Positions 42,369 to 51,413 of a stretch of 64,000 bases of DNA are shown piece after piece (the first letter of the stretch is position 1; each line of letters starts with the position of its first letter). The stretch spans positions 3,658,001-3,722,000 of the forward strand of contig NZ_CP093443.1 of NCBI RefSeq assembly GCF_026168515.1. Reading direction: 5' to 3'. Origin of the DNA: Brevibacterium spongiae (lineage in GTDB: Bacteria > Actinomycetota > Actinomycetes > Actinomycetales > Brevibacteriaceae). Below the pieces are notes generated by a model, which saw nothing but the letters and a program-made list of their open reading frames with translations, was not told where the DNA came from and ran no database searches. The translations under genes and the position numbers were made by a program.

Positions 42369-43259
42369 CCCGAAACACAGTCTCCTCAGCAAGGACGATG
42401 ATGGAAGCCGATTTCTTTTCGGCGATTTCGGGGAGATCAATTCCAGCGCCCCGCCACGGCCCGATTTGCCACCGTTCCAGACGACTCATGAGCATCGCCG
42501 CTTCGCAGAGTTCGCTGACGCGGTGCGCACTCATCGCTATATTGGCCTGTGCTGGGGGCCACCGGGGTCGGCAAGACACTCTCCGCCCGGCACTATTCCG
42601 GAGTCGATGACTGGGAACAATGGGAATCCTTTTTCTCCGACACCCTCGGCCCTGTGCCGGAACGTGTTCTCGAGGCCCGCACTGCGTTTTTCACTCCCAC
42701 GGTCGTGGCCACCCCGAAACAAATAGACCAGGGCCTGCCCCGAGCATGTCAACGCATCTCCTACGCCGTCGATTTCGCCGAGCACGGCATCGTCGACCCC
42801 TACGTCCATACCGAGTCCCGTTCCAGCGGACGCACCGAGCTGCTCATCATTGACGAAGCCGACCGTCTTAAGGCCACCGGCTTTGAGCAAGTCCGTGACT
42901 ACTTCGACCATCACCATATGGGCGTCATCCTCATTGGTATGCCGGGCATCGAGAAACGCCTCGCCCGCTACCCGCAGCTCTACAGCCGTATCGGCTTCGC
43001 TCACGAGTACCGCCAGTTGAGCGCGGACGAACTCACCGCAGTCCTGGCCAGACGACTTCCAGCTGAGGGCGAGGCAACCGATGGTGGCGTCGCCCACGCA
43101 ACCGCGATCGCGACTATCGTCCGGATCACCGCAGGCAACTTCCGCCTCGTCGACCGTTTACTCACCCAGATCGAGCGCGTGCAGACCGTGAACGACCTCA
43201 ACGAGTTGACGCCCGAGGTTGTCGAGGCAGCTCGGCAGGCTCTCCTCATCGGTCACTAA
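42355..43259 (+). CDS. tniB: TniB-like AAA ATPase, right copy, frame break in Walker A
   Basis: Frame 1 starts at ATG 42355 ([15 protein letters not shown]) and reads into HRYIGLCWG. The sequence then needs a -1 shift at the G5 run 42554-42558 to continue [15 protein letters not shown] to the stop at 43259 (IGH). The restored Walker A, a Walker B ([10 protein letters not shown]) and the sensor region define an AAA+ ATPase of about 300 residues that pairs with TniA. The identical break is present in the left copy. Without frameshifting, only a short product from GTG 42549 lacking the N-terminus could be made. Confidence 0.75.
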
Positions 43260-43310
43260 ACGCTGTGAAAACCATGCCATTTACCGCTGCGACTCACAGC
43301 AGAGGGGAAA

Positions 43311-43325
43311 TGTCCGATAGCGACC
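43311..43325 (+). repeat. TGTCCGATAGCGACC repeat right of the transposon
   Basis: This is the inverted partner of 26497-26511. When the transposon and one copy of the 9-bp duplication are removed, the two form a perfect 15-bp inverted repeat around a 22-nt loop, and the insertion point lies in that loop. Confidence 0.7.
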
Positions 43326-43366
43326 ATTATTTGGATCCTGATGCGCTCCCGACCTGGGAACCAGCC

Positions 43367-45082
43367 TCAGAACAGCTGGCGGAGGTTCGTCCTGGCGAGG
43401 TCGATGAGTTCGTCGCCCTTGCCCGAGAGGACCGTGCGGATGGCGTAGAGCGCGAAGCCCTTCGCCTGCTCGACGGTGATCGACGGCGGCATCGACAGCT
43501 CCTGGCGTTCGGTGACGACGTCGAGAACCGCGGGCCCGTCGTAGGCCAGGAACTCCTTGACGACCTTCGGCAGCTCCTTGGACTTCTCGACGCGGAAGCC
43601 CTTGATTCCGACCGCCTCGGCGATGGTGGAGAAGTTCGGATTCTCGAGCTCCGTGCCGAAGGTGACGAAGCCGGCGGCCTTCATCTCGAGTTCGACGAAG
43701 TTGAGCGAGGAGTTGTTGTACACGACCGTCTTCACCGGCAGCTTGTTCTGGGTGAGCGTGATGAGCTCGCCCAGCAGCATGGTCAGTCCGCCGTCGCCGG
43801 CGAGCGCGATGGTCTGCCGGTCCTCGTACGCCGCCTGCACGCCGACGCTCTGGGACAGGGCATTGGCCATGGACCCGTGGCTGAAGGAGCCGATGAGGCG
43901 GCGCTTGCCGTTCATCGTCAGGTAGCGGGCTGCCCACACCACCGGTGAGCCGACGTCGGGGACGAAGACCGCATCGTCATCGGCCATCTCGTCGATGAGC
44001 CGGGTGAGGTACTGCGGGTGGATCGTCCGCTTCGACGGTGTGGCAAGCTCGTCGAGGTCCTTGCGGGTCTTCTGATAGTGCTTGGTCAGCGCCTTGAGAT
44101 GCGTGCTGCTGCGGTTGGGTTTGATGTGCGGCAGCAGCGCCTCGATGGTGTCGGCGACCGTTCCGACCAGCGGAATGTCGACCTTCGTGCGTCGCCCGAT
44201 CTGGGAGCCGCGCACATCGACCTGGATGACGGTCGCGTCTTCTGGGTAGAACTGCTGGTAGGGAAGGTCTGTGCCGAGCATGAGCAGGGAATCGCAGTCC
44301 TTCAGCGCCGCGTAGCCGGAGGAGAACCCGAGCAGACCGGTCATACCCACGTCATAGGGGTTGTCGTATTCGACGAACTCCTTGCCGCGCAGCGAATGGA
44401 CGATCGGAGCCTGAAGCTTCTCGGCGATGGCGAGCAGCTCGTCGTGCGCACCTTCGGTGCCGGCACCGGCGAGGATCGTCGTCTTCTTGCCCTTGTTGAG
44501 GGCCTTGGCAGCAGCTTCGATCTGGGAAGCGGCGGGAATCGTGTGCGACGGGTAGGACCTGACCTCCTCGGCGGCGGCATCGATGTCGGCCAGGCCGACG
44601 TCGCCGGGAATGACGAGGACGGCCACGCCGCGCTTCTCGATGGCTTCGCGCATGGCGATGCGCAGCAGGCGGGGCATCTGCTCGGCCGAGGAGACGTTCT
44701 CGACGTAGACGCTGCAATCGCGGAACAACTCGGTCGGATGGGTCTCCTGGAAGTAGTTCGAGCCGATCTCGTCGCTGGGGATCTGTGCGGCGATGGCCAG
44801 CACGGGAACCCGCGAACGCTGGGCATCGAAGAGCCCGTTGATGAGGTGGAGGTTGCCGGGTCCGCAGCTGCCCGCGCAGACCGCGAGCTCACCGGTCAGG
44901 GCGGCCTCGCCGCTGGCGGCGAAGGAGGCGGCTTCCTCGTGGCGGACGTGAACCCATTCGAGCTGCGGGTTGACGCGCAGCGCATCGGTGAAACCGTTGA
45001 GCGAGTCACCCGGGATGCCGTAGACGCGCTTGACTCCGCTGGCTACGAGGGTATCGACGATGTTTCTGGCGACGGTGGGCAT
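43367..45082 (-). CDS. poxB: Pyruvate oxidase/dehydrogenase (thiamine-diphosphate, quinone-linked)
   Basis: 571 residues, matching PoxB length. The N-terminal TPP domain begins VDTLVASGVKRVYGIPGDSLNGFTDAL with the catalytic Glu in VRHEEAASFAASG. The C-terminal TPP motif runs from GDGGLTMLLGELITL to VVYNNSSLNFV (GDG...NN). The middle domain binds FAD in this family. PoxB decarboxylates pyruvate to acetate at the membrane. The start at 45082 follows GGAAGGAA. It is the first chromosomal gene right of the transposon. Confidence 0.92.
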   Translation of the reverse strand: MPTVARNIVDTLVASGVKRVYGIPGDSLNGFTDALRVNPQLEWVHVRHEEAASFAASGEAALTGELAVCAGSCGPGNLHLINGLFDAQRSRVPVLAIAAQIPSDEIGSNYFQETHPTELFRDCSVYVENVSSAEQMPRLLRIAMREAIEKRGVAVLVIPGDVGLADIDAAAEEVRSYPSHTIPAASQIEAAAKALNKGKKTTILAGAGTEGAHDELLAIAEKLQAPIVHSLRGKEFVEYDNPYDVGMTGLLGFSSGYAALKDCDSLLMLGTDLPYQQFYPEDATVIQVDVRGSQIGRRTKVDIPLVGTVADTIEALLPHIKPNRSSTHLKALTKHYQKTRKDLDELATPSKRTIHPQYLTRLIDEMADDDAVFVPDVGSPVVWAARYLTMNGKRRLIGSFSHGSMANALSQSVGVQAAYEDRQTIALAGDGGLTMLLGELITLTQNKLPVKTVVYNNSSLNFVELEMKAAGFVTFGTELENPNFSTIAEAVGIKGFRVEKSKELPKVVKEFLAYDGPAVLDVVTERQELSMPPSITVEQAKGFALYAIRTVLSGKGDELIDLARTNLRQLF

Positions 45083-45308
45083 TGAGTTCCTTCCGTTGAA
45101 ACATGGCGCCGGGGCGCTGTCGCGAACCCCGGCAGGGCTGCCCCACAGGTGGGGCCTTGACCGCGCTTTCAGTCTAGCCCCGGTCTCTCCCGCTGCGGCT
45201 GTCCGATTCCTCACCCTCTGTGACAGAGATTTCCTCGCCGAGGCGGCTCTGAGGGAATGCGCGAATGTGCAGACTCCCACGTCGAGGCGGCGCGATACCT
45301 GTGCTCCC

Positions 45309-46475
45309 TCACGTCCGCGCGGACAGCACGGTCGCCAGGCTGAGCAGCCCGGCCATGGCCACCGCCATCATCGGGTATCCGCCGAGCACCCCGGCCAGGG
45401 CGGGCCCGGCGACTGGTGCCAGGGCGGTGCCGGCGGTGACCGGGGCGACGAAGACCCCGTTGATCGCACCGAAGTTCTTCGTCCCCCACCGGTCGGAGAC
45501 AGCCGTGGCCTGGAACAATGTCATGCATCCACGGACGCCGCCGGTGATCATGGCGATGCCGATGAGCAGCCAGATCGGGCCCGGCACGAACGCGAGCAGC
45601 CACAGCCCGACGGCTCCTGAGCCGAAGAGGATGACGGTGCGCGCCCGAGCCGTGGTGTGCCGTTCCAACCACGGATATCCGAACCGTCCGGCCACCTGAC
45701 CGAAGCCGACGAGTCCGAGCGCGACCGCGGCCAGACTGTAGGCGGCACCGCGTTCGATAATGAGCGGGATGATGTTGATCGTCACCGCGAAGAGAGTGAA
45801 TGTGGCGATCGCAACCGCGATCTGCAAGGTGATGAAGCGCGGGTCGCGGGTGACTGTGCGCAGCTCGGCCCGGCTCGGCTTCACCGTGGACGCGGCCGCC
45901 TCGTCGGTCCATGTCCGGTTGAGGAAGAACAGGTGCATCGGCAGCGCCAGGACCGCGAGCAGGCCGGCGAGCACCCCGTAGGTCCCCCGCCACCCGACTT
46001 CGTCGATGAGCCCGGCGATGATCGGGGCGAACACCGTCGAGGCGAGCCCGCCGACGAGTGTGATCGTCGTCAGCGGCTTCGTCCGCTCGGCCCCGTACCA
46101 GCGGGTGACGACGGCGAATGCCGGCGGGTAGAGGGTCGCGGCCTGAGCGAATCCGGCGAGGATCCATGCCAGGAAGAACACGACGAGGTTCGGGGCGACC
46201 GCGACCAACCCAAGAGCGACCACCCCGATGGCTGTGCCCGCGCCCATGATCAGCTTCGGTCCGCGGACGTCGAGCATCCGCCCGACGCTCGGCCCCATGA
46301 GCGCGGAGACGATGAGTCCGACCGTCAGCGCCGCCGTCACCGTCGTATGGCTCCACCCCATGTCCGCCGAGATCGGGGTGACAGCCACCGGCAGCGAGTA
46401 GTAGAGCAATCCCCAGCAGACGAGTTCGGCGACGCACAGGGCGACCAATCCTCCGCGCGGTTTATCGGTCGTCAT
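45309..46475 (-). CDS. MFS transporter overlapping the end of jetD
   Basis: 388 residues with twelve helices. N-terminal LVALCVAELVCWGLLYYSLPVAVTPIS and the loop SVGRMLDVRGPKLIMG resemble MFS carriers of the oxalate/formate or monocarboxylate type. The ATG at 46475 lies 14 nt inside the jetD coding frame, so translation is probably coupled to the Wadjet operon. GAGGGGAAC precedes the start. Whether it plays any part in plasmid defence is unknown; read-through cotranscription of a housekeeping carrier is the simpler explanation. Confidence 0.85.
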   Translation of the reverse strand: MTTDKPRGGLVALCVAELVCWGLLYYSLPVAVTPISADMGWSHTTVTAALTVGLIVSALMGPSVGRMLDVRGPKLIMGAGTAIGVVALGLVAVAPNLVVFFLAWILAGFAQAATLYPPAFAVVTRWYGAERTKPLTTITLVGGLASTVFAPIIAGLIDEVGWRGTYGVLAGLLAVLALPMHLFFLNRTWTDEAAASTVKPSRAELRTVTRDPRFITLQIAVAIATFTLFAVTINIIPLIIERGAAYSLAAVALGLVGFGQVAGRFGYPWLERHTTARARTVILFGSGAVGLWLLAFVPGPIWLLIGIAMITGGVRGCMTLFQATAVSDRWGTKNFGAINGVFVAPVTAGTALAPVAGPALAGVLGGYPMMAVAMAGLLSLATVLSART

Positions 46476-47811
46476 CGTTCCCCTCGCCGAGGCGGCTCTG
46501 TCCTTCCGTGGAACGTGCAGTCCCGGCGCCGGATCCTTCACCGAGGCGGGTCTCCGTGGCTTCACCGACCGCGGTGCGCAACCGGTTCAGTGCCGCATCC
46601 CAGGGGATGCGCTCCTGTTCGAGACGGACGTTTCCTTCAGCGCGGATCCGGTCGAGAGCGCGCATTTCAGTGCCCGCGAGGTGCGCGAAGGCACCGGTGC
46701 TCGGTTTCGGTTCGTCGACCCAGAGGTCGCGGTGCTCGAGCAGCGTCGCTTCGTCCATGAGCACGGATTCGACTTCCGGCAGGTGACTGCGCAGTCGGTT
46801 GAGGATCGCGAAACCATGCGAGTCGAGGTCGCCCCAATAGATCACGAGGGCATCCCGAACCCACTGCAGGCGTGCCACCCCGTCGACGGCGTATCCGGAT
46901 CCGTGCACGGCGACAGCTCCGGTCCACGAAGGCATGGCGAGAACGGATTCGAGGTTTTCGAAGACGAAGACGATCCTCGGCGCCAGGGGCAGGCTGCTGA
47001 GCTGAGAGATCGGTGCGGTGATGTCGTCGAGGACGGGAACGCTTTTTAAAGCAGGAGCCCCAGCTGTTCGGGAATTCGCCGTGGAGATCAGTGCCGGGTC
47101 GAGGATGCGCAGGCGCAGTCGGGGTTCCGCGTCGAGGACACTCACGGCATCGGCGTGCCCGATTCCGCCGAGAAGCGCGGTGACGAGACTGCGGTGAGTT
47201 TCGAACCATTTCGAGTCGACTCCGCGGATCGGCAGCTGCCGTGGCCGCATCGAACCGACCGGGTGCGTGCGCAACCAGTCGACGACGGCGATGACGACAA
47301 CGAAAGCATCGTCTGTCAGGGAGAGGATCCGCTTCGCCTGGGATCGCACCGCCGCAGCAAGAGAGTCGCCGTCGCAACCGTTCGCGTCGACGTCGCCGGT
47401 CGATGCCGATTCGCTCGCCACGGGCCCGAGCCGATCGCGGATCTGGCGGGCCCGATCGCGCAGCTTCCGCCAGTCACGTGCGGTGTCCCCGCCGACGAAG
47501 GCGGCCACCTCATCGGAGGTGGTCAGGCGCAGTCGGATGGGCACCCGCTGGCGACCGACCCGAGCCCAGCTGCGGTCTTCCCAGTCGATCTCCAGCCCCG
47601 AGGCGGCTCCCGCCTTGTCCTCGACGGCCCGCCAGTCACCGGCCCAGTCGACGGCGGCAGACTGATCCGTGAGCACCTGCTTCTCCGTCGGCGGGTGGAG
47701 TGCGATCTCGACGCGCACCTCGTGCACGGGCTCCGCCGCCCACGCGGCCATGGACGAAGTGAGACGCTTGCGCGCCTTCACTCGGGCCTCGGCGACGGAG
47801 AGCATGGTCAT
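46462..47811 (-). CDS. jetD: Wadjet system nuclease subunit JetD
   Basis: 449 residues. The N-terminal DUF3322 region (DDAFVVVIAVVDWLRTHP, LPIRGVDSKWFETHRSLVTALL) is followed by a DUF2220/Toprim-like domain with RIVFVFENLESVLAMP and ALVIYWGDLDSHGFAILNRLRSHLP, which provides the acidic catalytic cluster (E..., DLD). JetD cuts the DNA extruded by the JetABC motor. It overlaps jetC by 4 nt. The tail after LRTAVGEATETRL is low complexity and acidic. Confidence 0.93.
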   Translation of the reverse strand: MTMLSVAEARVKARKRLTSSMAAWAAEPVHEVRVEIALHPPTEKQVLTDQSAAVDWAGDWRAVEDKAGAASGLEIDWEDRSWARVGRQRVPIRLRLTTSDEVAAFVGGDTARDWRKLRDRARQIRDRLGPVASESASTGDVDANGCDGDSLAAAVRSQAKRILSLTDDAFVVVIAVVDWLRTHPVGSMRPRQLPIRGVDSKWFETHRSLVTALLGGIGHADAVSVLDAEPRLRLRILDPALISTANSRTAGAPALKSVPVLDDITAPISQLSSLPLAPRIVFVFENLESVLAMPSWTGAVAVHGSGYAVDGVARLQWVRDALVIYWGDLDSHGFAILNRLRSHLPEVESVLMDEATLLEHRDLWVDEPKPSTGAFAHLAGTEMRALDRIRAEGNVRLEQERIPWDAALNRLRTAVGEATETRLGEGSGAGTARSTEGQSRLGEGNDDDR

Positions 47812-50800
47812 CGGCCGTCGGACTCCCCGGCCTGCTCCGCCGCTCCACGATCTGCCTGTCCTCGGTCCGCCTCGGCGCTCGGCTCATCCCCGAATTCGAG
47901 CTCGACCTCCCCGGCAACCCACGTCGGCCGATCCGATTCGACGACGTCAGCCTCACGCTCGGCTTCGGCCTCACCTGACTCGACGTCGTCGAGCCCGGCA
48001 GCGTCACCAGCACCCGCAGCGTCACCGGCCCCGTCAGCCGCAGCGCTGGCCCCATCGGTCTCGTCCCACACCATCGTCGAGGTCAGGGTCTTCTGTCGGC
48101 TCGGGTTCTCGATCGACGTCGCTGCACCCACGTACGGTTCGATCGTCTGCAGCAGCTTCTGCGGAGTCGCGAGCACCATGTGGAAGCCGAACTCGATGAA
48201 GATGTCGAGCGCCATCCGCGTGTACCGGGTGTCGGCCTTGTCGAAGGCCTCGTCGAGGATGATCGTGCCGTACTTCGAGATCGCCTCGTCCGGGTCCGCC
48301 AACTGGTAGCGCAGCGCTGCGGCCAGGCAGAAGATCACGAGCTTCTGCTGCTGACCGCCGGACATCGCGGCCCCCGAATCATAGGTCGCATGCGCCCGCC
48401 CGTGATCGTCGATCTCCTCGGCGAGGAATGACACATGCAGGCGCGTGTCCAAGCACTGGGTCTTCCACACCTTGTCAACGTGCTCACTCGAAGCGAATCG
48501 GCGCATCACCTCGGCGAGGGTGTCGTACTTCTTCTCCGCCGTCTCCATATCGTCCTCGCCCCAACTGCCGGACGCGACGAGCCGCAGATCGGCGATGAAT
48601 GCGTTGACGGTCTCCGACCGGCGGGTCTTGACCTTCAGGCGCAGGTACCGATCCTCGTCGAACTGCGAACGCAGCAGAGACGAGTTGATCGGGGCGACCC
48701 GGTCCTCGATCTCGCGCGGAGCCGCATGGATCTCGTTGAGAAGTTCGCCGATGAGGTCGCGGGAACGCTGCTGCAGCAGCTCACGGAACCGATTCTCATG
48801 ATCGGGCAGACCATGCGCCTCGATCTCGTCGAGCATCGACAGATACGCCCGCCGATCATCGACCTCGGCCGTGAGCTGGGACGATACCGAGGGCCATGCG
48901 GCCTTGAACTCGGCGGCCAAACGGGTCACGGCATTGCTGGCGTCCCTCGCGACCGCCTGCGCCCGGTCCTTCTCTTCCTGCAGAATCTGCGAAACCTGCT
49001 GCCCCACCTCGGCGAGGTTCTCCCGCCTGATGCCGCGTTGGATCTTCCGGAACCGGTCATCCAATTGCTCGCCGAGGTGGCCCTCGACTTCCGCGATGCG
49101 ACCGGCGTTGACATCGTCCTCGATCCGGGTGATGTTCGAGCGCAGTCCCGTTGACTCCTCGTTCGCCCGGCGCAGCGCATAGTCGGCCTCGGACTTCGCC
49201 TTCTCGGCCTCGTCTTTGACCGTCTTCGCTTCGCGTTCGGCACCGATCGCCTGCTGCAGGTCGCCGTCGGCGTCTTCGAGTTCGGCGAGCTGGCGTTCCA
49301 GTGTGGCGACCTTTTCGGCGGCACTGTCGCGGTCGACATCGCGCCAGGACTGTTCGCGGATGCCGGCGAGGATGCCGCGACGCCTGTGGGCCTGTGCGGT
49401 TTCGGCATCGGCGGCGGCGACGACCTGTTCGGCTGCGGCCAGTTCGGACTGTGCTTCCTTGAGTGATGCGATAAGCGCTTCGAGTTTGGCCTCTCGATCA
49501 CCGAGCACCCACTGGCTGCGGTCGTCGATGCGGCGGCGGTCGTCTTTCTCATACCGGGTGCGTGAGGTCTTGATCTGGCCCTTCACGGTGACGGCGCGCG
49601 GGTGGTCGTCGAGTTCGTCCGGCTGGTCGACGCAGGCGAAGTCGAAGCGTTCGGACAGGGTGGAGCGCACCCAGTCACCGAAGCCGGTGTCGGCCACGTG
49701 CACCTTGTTGACCAGGGACTTCTCACTGCCGACTGGTCGCGGGCCGGGCACCGAATGCGGGATCTCCTCGAAGACGAGACGCCCGCGGATGCGGTGGGAA
49801 TCGACCCAGGTGCGCACGGCGGAGAGGTTCTCCGACCGGACGAGGACCGTCAGCGCCATGGGTCGGAGCACACGTTCGATCGCACCGGTCCACCGGGCCT
49901 CGGTGGGGTCGACTTCGATGAGTTCGGCTGCGAAAGGCAGTGCCTTCTCACTCAGTCCGGTGCCGGCGGCGAGTTCGGAGCGAATCGCCAGCAGATTGTT
50001 CGGCACGGTGGAGCCGGAGCGGCGCAGGGATTCGATCTCGCCTTCGAGGTCACGCACTCGGGCGCGAGCCTGGGAGAACCGGTCATGGTCGGCGTGGCTG
50101 GGCCCGGCGACTTGGGTGTCGTCGTCGAGGCTGGCGGCGATCTGGGCTTGGAGTTCGGCGAATTCCGCGGCTGTGGTCGGTGCGTGTGCGATGCCGGCCT
50201 GTTCGAGCTGGCGGGCCAGTCCGGACCAGCGTTCGGCGATGGCGCGGCGTTCGGTCTCGGCGGTGTCGATGCGCTGTTGGAGGTGCTCGGCCTCGGAGCC
50301 GCCGAGTTCGAGTGCGGCTCGCCTGGCCAGGTCGTATTCGTCGACGGCGGCATCGAAATCGCGTTTCGCGCGGTCGGCGGTGACCTCGAGTTCGACGATC
50401 TGGCGGGTCAGAGCCGACAGATCGGTCCGGAGGATGTCGAGTTCGCGACGCTTCTGGTACGGCAGCATGGCTTCGCTGAGCGCGATCGATTTCGCGGCGA
50501 CGTCATTGGCCGAGTCGAACCGTGCCGCGGCTTCGCGCAGCTGAAGCAGGTGGTCGCGCTGACGGCGCAGCTGCACGACATGGTCGTGGGCATCCTTGAG
50601 GTCACCGAACTGAGCGACGGCGGTCTCGGCGAGGTCGAAGGTCACCGGGGTCTCGAGCATGTGGTCGCGGAAGAGACGGTCGAGGCTGTCAAGGCTCTTG
50701 GCCGATTGCGTCTTGTGCAGAAGCTGCAGGGCGGACTCATCGGCCATGCCGAAGGTCTTGCGCATGCGTGCGTAGAACTTCCCGTGGTGTCCGTTCGAGG

Positions 50801-51413
50801 TGATGACGGCATCGGGACGGTCGGCTTTGAGCTTGCGGGTCTCTAGGCCGGAACGGGCATAGTGCTGGAGTTCGGCGAGGTCGAGGTCGCTGCGCTCAAG
50901 GATGCAGGCGTCGGAGAGGTCGGTCGTCTTCGTGCCCGAGCCCTTGATGAAGAAGAGCCGGGCCAGGGACAGCGGCCGATCGGTGCCGTTGTCGTAGCGG
51001 AGGATGATGCCGCTCCAGGTGGCCCGCGGTCGCAGGTATTTGCTGACGACGCGGTCCTCCTCGGTGTCGGCGGTCCGAGTCCAGGCACCGCGGACGTAGC
51101 TGACGAGGCTGCGCTGATCGAGGCGCGCACCGGCGGTCTGGGCGGCGACGTTGAAGCGCAGCCATTTGTCCGGGGTGAGCACCGCGGCGATGCCGTCGAG
51201 CAGCGAGGACTTGCCCGAGCCGGAGGGGCCGGTGATGAGGTGGCCCTTGTGGGAGACGGGGATGCGGTGGATGTCGGCGTCGAAGGTCCCCCAGTTCGCG
51301 ATCTGGATCTCGCTCAGCCGCCACTGGCTGCCGACGTCGGGACGGTTCGCTCCGCGGGCGCGCGCCTGATCGGCGACGAAGGCCGCGTCGAGAGGGAAGA
51401 GTGCTTCGGTCAC
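47808..51413 (-). CDS. jetC: Wadjet SMC-like ATPase JetC
   Basis: 1201 residues. Walker A is ITGPSGSGKSSLLDG (Lys68). Long coiled-coil arms run from about residue 265 to 480 and 610 to 870, with a hinge region between. The C-terminal head has the signature SGGQQQKLVIFCLAAALRY and Walker B TIILDEAFDKAD. The last ~85 residues after MVWDETDG are an Ala/Gly/Asp/Glu-rich tail unlike the compact end of most JetC proteins. JetC powers loop extrusion on circular DNA. It overlaps jetB and jetD by 4 nt each. Confidence 0.95.
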   Translation of the reverse strand: MTEALFPLDAAFVADQARARGANRPDVGSQWRLSEIQIANWGTFDADIHRIPVSHKGHLITGPSGSGKSSLLDGIAAVLTPDKWLRFNVAAQTAGARLDQRSLVSYVRGAWTRTADTEEDRVVSKYLRPRATWSGIILRYDNGTDRPLSLARLFFIKGSGTKTTDLSDACILERSDLDLAELQHYARSGLETRKLKADRPDAVITSNGHHGKFYARMRKTFGMADESALQLLHKTQSAKSLDSLDRLFRDHMLETPVTFDLAETAVAQFGDLKDAHDHVVQLRRQRDHLLQLREAAARFDSANDVAAKSIALSEAMLPYQKRRELDILRTDLSALTRQIVELEVTADRAKRDFDAAVDEYDLARRAALELGGSEAEHLQQRIDTAETERRAIAERWSGLARQLEQAGIAHAPTTAAEFAELQAQIAASLDDDTQVAGPSHADHDRFSQARARVRDLEGEIESLRRSGSTVPNNLLAIRSELAAGTGLSEKALPFAAELIEVDPTEARWTGAIERVLRPMALTVLVRSENLSAVRTWVDSHRIRGRLVFEEIPHSVPGPRPVGSEKSLVNKVHVADTGFGDWVRSTLSERFDFACVDQPDELDDHPRAVTVKGQIKTSRTRYEKDDRRRIDDRSQWVLGDREAKLEALIASLKEAQSELAAAEQVVAAADAETAQAHRRRGILAGIREQSWRDVDRDSAAEKVATLERQLAELEDADGDLQQAIGAEREAKTVKDEAEKAKSEADYALRRANEESTGLRSNITRIEDDVNAGRIAEVEGHLGEQLDDRFRKIQRGIRRENLAEVGQQVSQILQEEKDRAQAVARDASNAVTRLAAEFKAAWPSVSSQLTAEVDDRRAYLSMLDEIEAHGLPDHENRFRELLQQRSRDLIGELLNEIHAAPREIEDRVAPINSSLLRSQFDEDRYLRLKVKTRRSETVNAFIADLRLVASGSWGEDDMETAEKKYDTLAEVMRRFASSEHVDKVWKTQCLDTRLHVSFLAEEIDDHGRAHATYDSGAAMSGGQQQKLVIFCLAAALRYQLADPDEAISKYGTIILDEAFDKADTRYTRMALDIFIEFGFHMVLATPQKLLQTIEPYVGAATSIENPSRQKTLTSTMVWDETDGASAAADGAGDAAGAGDAAGLDDVESGEAEAEREADVVESDRPTWVAGEVELEFGDEPSAEADRGQADRGAAEQAGESDGR

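Larger units (their letters stand above)
26531..43298. mobile_element. 16.8-kb composite Tn402/Tn5053-like metal-resistance transposon
   Basis: The outer ends are inverted TGTGAGTCGCAGCGGTAA sequences (left end 26531, right end 43298). A 9-bp direct repeat, GCAGAGGGG, abuts both ends (26522-26530 and 43299-43307) and is taken as the target duplication. The arms are inverted tniB-tniA copies (left 26531-28877, right 40952-43298) of equal length with no indels between them. Cargo is a set of metal-resistance and disulfide-exchange genes plus a resolvase. No tniQ homologue is seen. The boundaries are well supported by the repeat. Assignment to the Tn402/Tn5053-like group rests on transposase and ATPase motifs. 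Confidence 0.8.
39022..43298. mobile_element. Nested 4.3-kb tni transposon unit (right half of the composite)
   Basis: An internal end, TGTGAGTCGCAGCGGTAA at 39022, faces the outer right end at 43298 in inverted orientation. Between them lie cadD, cmtR, a serine resolvase, tniA and tniB, a complete simple transposon with its own passenger pair. The internal end differs from the outer ends at a few positions (AAGTGGCGTGG against AAATGGCATGG). No target duplication matches across this unit, so it now moves, if at all, as part of the composite. Confidence 0.65.

Noticed and set aside
39013..43307. A separate target duplication for the nested 4.3-kb unit
   Set aside because: The 9 bases before 39022 (CGCCCGTCC) do not match those after 43298 (GCAGAGGGG).
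26466..43325. GGTCGCTATCGGACA / TGTCCGATAGCGACC as the true outer ends of the large transposon
   Set aside because: The perfect 9-bp direct repeat abuts TGTGAG...CTCACA instead, and the third copy of that end inside the element confirms it as the real terminus.
49216..50846. Long plus-strand frames (Ser/Arg-rich and Gly/Val-rich) opposite jetC
   Set aside because: They are antisense shadows of the JetC coiled coil produced by high-GC codon usage.
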